Part shown: in pieces, positions 5,121 to 5,918 of the stretch
Position numbering within the stretch: the first letter of the stretch is position 1
Layout: the number at the start of each line of letters is the position of its first letter
Source of the DNA: Gammaproteobacteria bacterium
GTDB taxonomy: Bacteria > Pseudomonadota > Gammaproteobacteria > Pseudomonadales > Azotimanducaceae
Length of the DNA stretch: 5,918 bases
Reading direction: 5' to 3'
Assembly (NCBI GenBank): GCA_003228415.1
Contig: QIDL01000487.1
Coordinates: forward strand, 1 to 5,918
Translations under genes and position numbers: made by a program
The notes under the pieces: generated by a model
Databases searched by the model: none
The model's input: only the letters and a program-made list of their open reading frames with translations
Told to the model about the DNA's origin: nothing

Positions 5121-5918
5121 TTGGAACCAGTCGAATATAGCTCTGAGATCAGGAGGGTCGGCAGGGTACCGACGTCGGTTCGAATCTTTCAAGGTATCGG
5201 TGCGATCCCCAACAGTCTGAAAAACTTTGCGTTCGCGACTTTTCTACTGATCTACTACGACCGAGTACTGGGTATGCCTGCAACCTGGGCTTCTGGCGCA
5301 CTCTTCGTGGCGATACTATTCGATGCCATATCGGATCCTCTGGTTGGGTCCTGGTCGGACAACTTTCAGTCCCGGTTGGGGAGGCGCCACCCCTTCATGT
5401 TCGCAGGTGCGGTTCCTCTCGGATTGTTTCTGTTCGGGCTGTTCTCGCCGCCGGCGGGCCTATCCGAGGTGGCGCTTTTTTTCTGGCTGTTGACCTTCAC
5501 TATCGGGGCCCGGCTGTCCATGACGTTCTTCGAAGTTCCGTGGAGTGCCATGTTTGCGGAACTTTCCGATGACTATGCGGAGCGAAGCGTCATCGCATCC
5601 TACCGGCTTCTGGTAGGGATTATCGGAGTCGTTGTGTTCACGGTTTTTGTTTATACCTTTGTTTTTCCCAGTGGCGAAGCATATGCAGAAGGACAACTGG
5701 ATCCCGGAAACTATCCGGCCTTTGCGATGGTCCTCGCGATCTGTGTGACGGTGGCCGCTTTGATATGTGCGTGGTTTACCCGAAAACAGGTGCCCTATTT
5801 GCTGCAACCGGTGTCCAAGGTGCGATTTTCGGTTGCAGGGAACATTCATGAAGTTCGACTGGCATTGTCGAACCGGGACTTTCGGGTGCTGTTCCTGACC
5901 GTGCTTTTCGGTTCCGTG
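5121..5918 (+). CDS. GPH-family (MFS_2) cation symporter, N-terminal part (3' end cut by window)
   Basis: This open frame gives 266 residues and continues past the window; full-length relatives are about 430-480. It belongs to the glycoside-pentoside-hexuronide:cation symporter group of MFS carriers, which import sugars or sugar acids with Na+ or H+, though many members have unknown substrates. The first helix (about 23-45, FQGIGAIPNSLKNFAFATF) is followed by YYDRVLGMP (45-53). The family signature follows: FDAISDPLVGSWSD (67-80), then R85, G87 and RRHPFM (88-93) after helix 2. The next conserved stretch is FFEVPWSAMFAELSDDYAERS, with the EVP and DDYxER elements usual in this family. I start at TTG 5121, preceded by AGGAAAG; no ATG or GTG is available in frame before the first helix. 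The gene follows the Nudix gene by 47 nt on the same strand with no terminator visible, so cotranscription is likely. Confidence 0.88.
   Translation, partial: MEPVEYSSEIRRVGRVPTSVRIFQGIGAIPNSLKNFAFATFLLIYYDRVLGMPATWASGALFVAILFDAISDPLVGSWSDNFQSRLGRRHPFMFAGAVPLGLFLFGLFSPPAGLSEVALFFWLLTFTIGARLSMTFFEVPWSAMFAELSDDYAERSVIASYRLLVGIIGVVVFTVFVYTFVFPSGEAYAEGQLDPGNYPAFAMVLAICVTVAALICAWFTRKQVPYLLQPVSKVRFSVAGNIHEVRLALSNRDFRVLFLTVLFGSV
5168..5179. repeat. Perfect 12-bp palindrome inside the start region of the last gene
   Basis: ACCGACGTCGGT is fully self-complementary. It lies about 47 nt after the TTG start, within codons for the N-terminal tail before the first helix. Its left half can also pair with GTCGG at 5157-5161, next to the AGGAGGG motif, giving an alternative stem with a 7-nt loop. 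It could be an operator or an RNA structure, or chance. Confidence 0.35.

Noticed and set aside
5176..5190. GGTTCGAATC resembling a tRNA T-loop
   Set aside because: The flanking bases do not pair as a five-base T-stem, and no acceptor stem, anticodon arm or D-arm could be found; it lies inside the start of the GPH symporter gene.
5460..5849. 129-residue minus-strand open frame antisense to the GPH symporter
   Set aside because: It is highly charged and low in hydrophobic order with no known motif, opposite a clearly conserved transporter.
1..5918. A new multi-gene defence, mobile or CRISPR-like system
   Set aside because: All seven genes fall in known metabolic or transport families, and there are no repeats arrays, recombinases, nucleases or toxin-antitoxin pairs to support such a claim.

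Overview
This window is bacterial. Its families (an ActP/VC_2705-type sodium:solute symporter with a DUF4212 small subunit, a DUF1684 protein, a luciferase-like oxidoreductase, a NUDT19-like Nudix hydrolase and a GPH-type MFS carrier) and its moderately GC-rich, densely packed genes suggest a Pseudomonadota chromosome, probably a free-living, perhaps marine, gammaproteobacterium. That assignment is inference from gene content; no rRNA or other phylogenetic marker is present. I see no mobile element, tRNA, rRNA or CRISPR array.

Layout, left to right. (1) 1-1377, minus strand: a two-gene operon, the DUF4212 small subunit (1066-1377) followed by the large sodium:solute symporter subunit (1-1042, cut by the window edge). 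(2) 1378-1445: a short divergent promoter region with one AT-rich island. (3) 1446-3274, plus strand: an exported DUF1684 protein (1446-2099) overlapping an MFS transporter (2096-3274) through a GTGA stop/start junction. (4) 3235-4158, minus strand: a luciferase-like (LLM class, F420-type) oxidoreductase whose 3' end overlaps the end of the MFS gene by 40 bp. (5) 4159-4329: a 171-bp divergent intergenic region containing an inverted repeat, several CTGGC elements and a hairpin. (6) 4330-5073, plus strand: a Nudix hydrolase with a split Nudix box. (7) 5121-5918, plus strand: the N-terminal two-thirds or so of a GPH/MFS_2 cation-sugar-type symporter, apparently starting at TTG and cut by the window edge.

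Three of the seven genes are membrane carriers and an eighth-size eighth partner, the DUF4212 peptide, is a carrier subunit, so this is a transport and small-molecule metabolism neighbourhood. Only two functional links are well supported: DUF4212 with the symporter (a known two-component pairing), and DUF1684 with the MFS gene (translational overlap). The oxidoreductase and Nudix gene share a divergent control region, but a common pathway is not shown. I found no convincing new multi-gene system. The items most worth checking are the DUF1684-MFS coupling, the operator-like inverted repeat at 4219-4246, the 40-bp convergent overlap and the unusual start region of the last gene.
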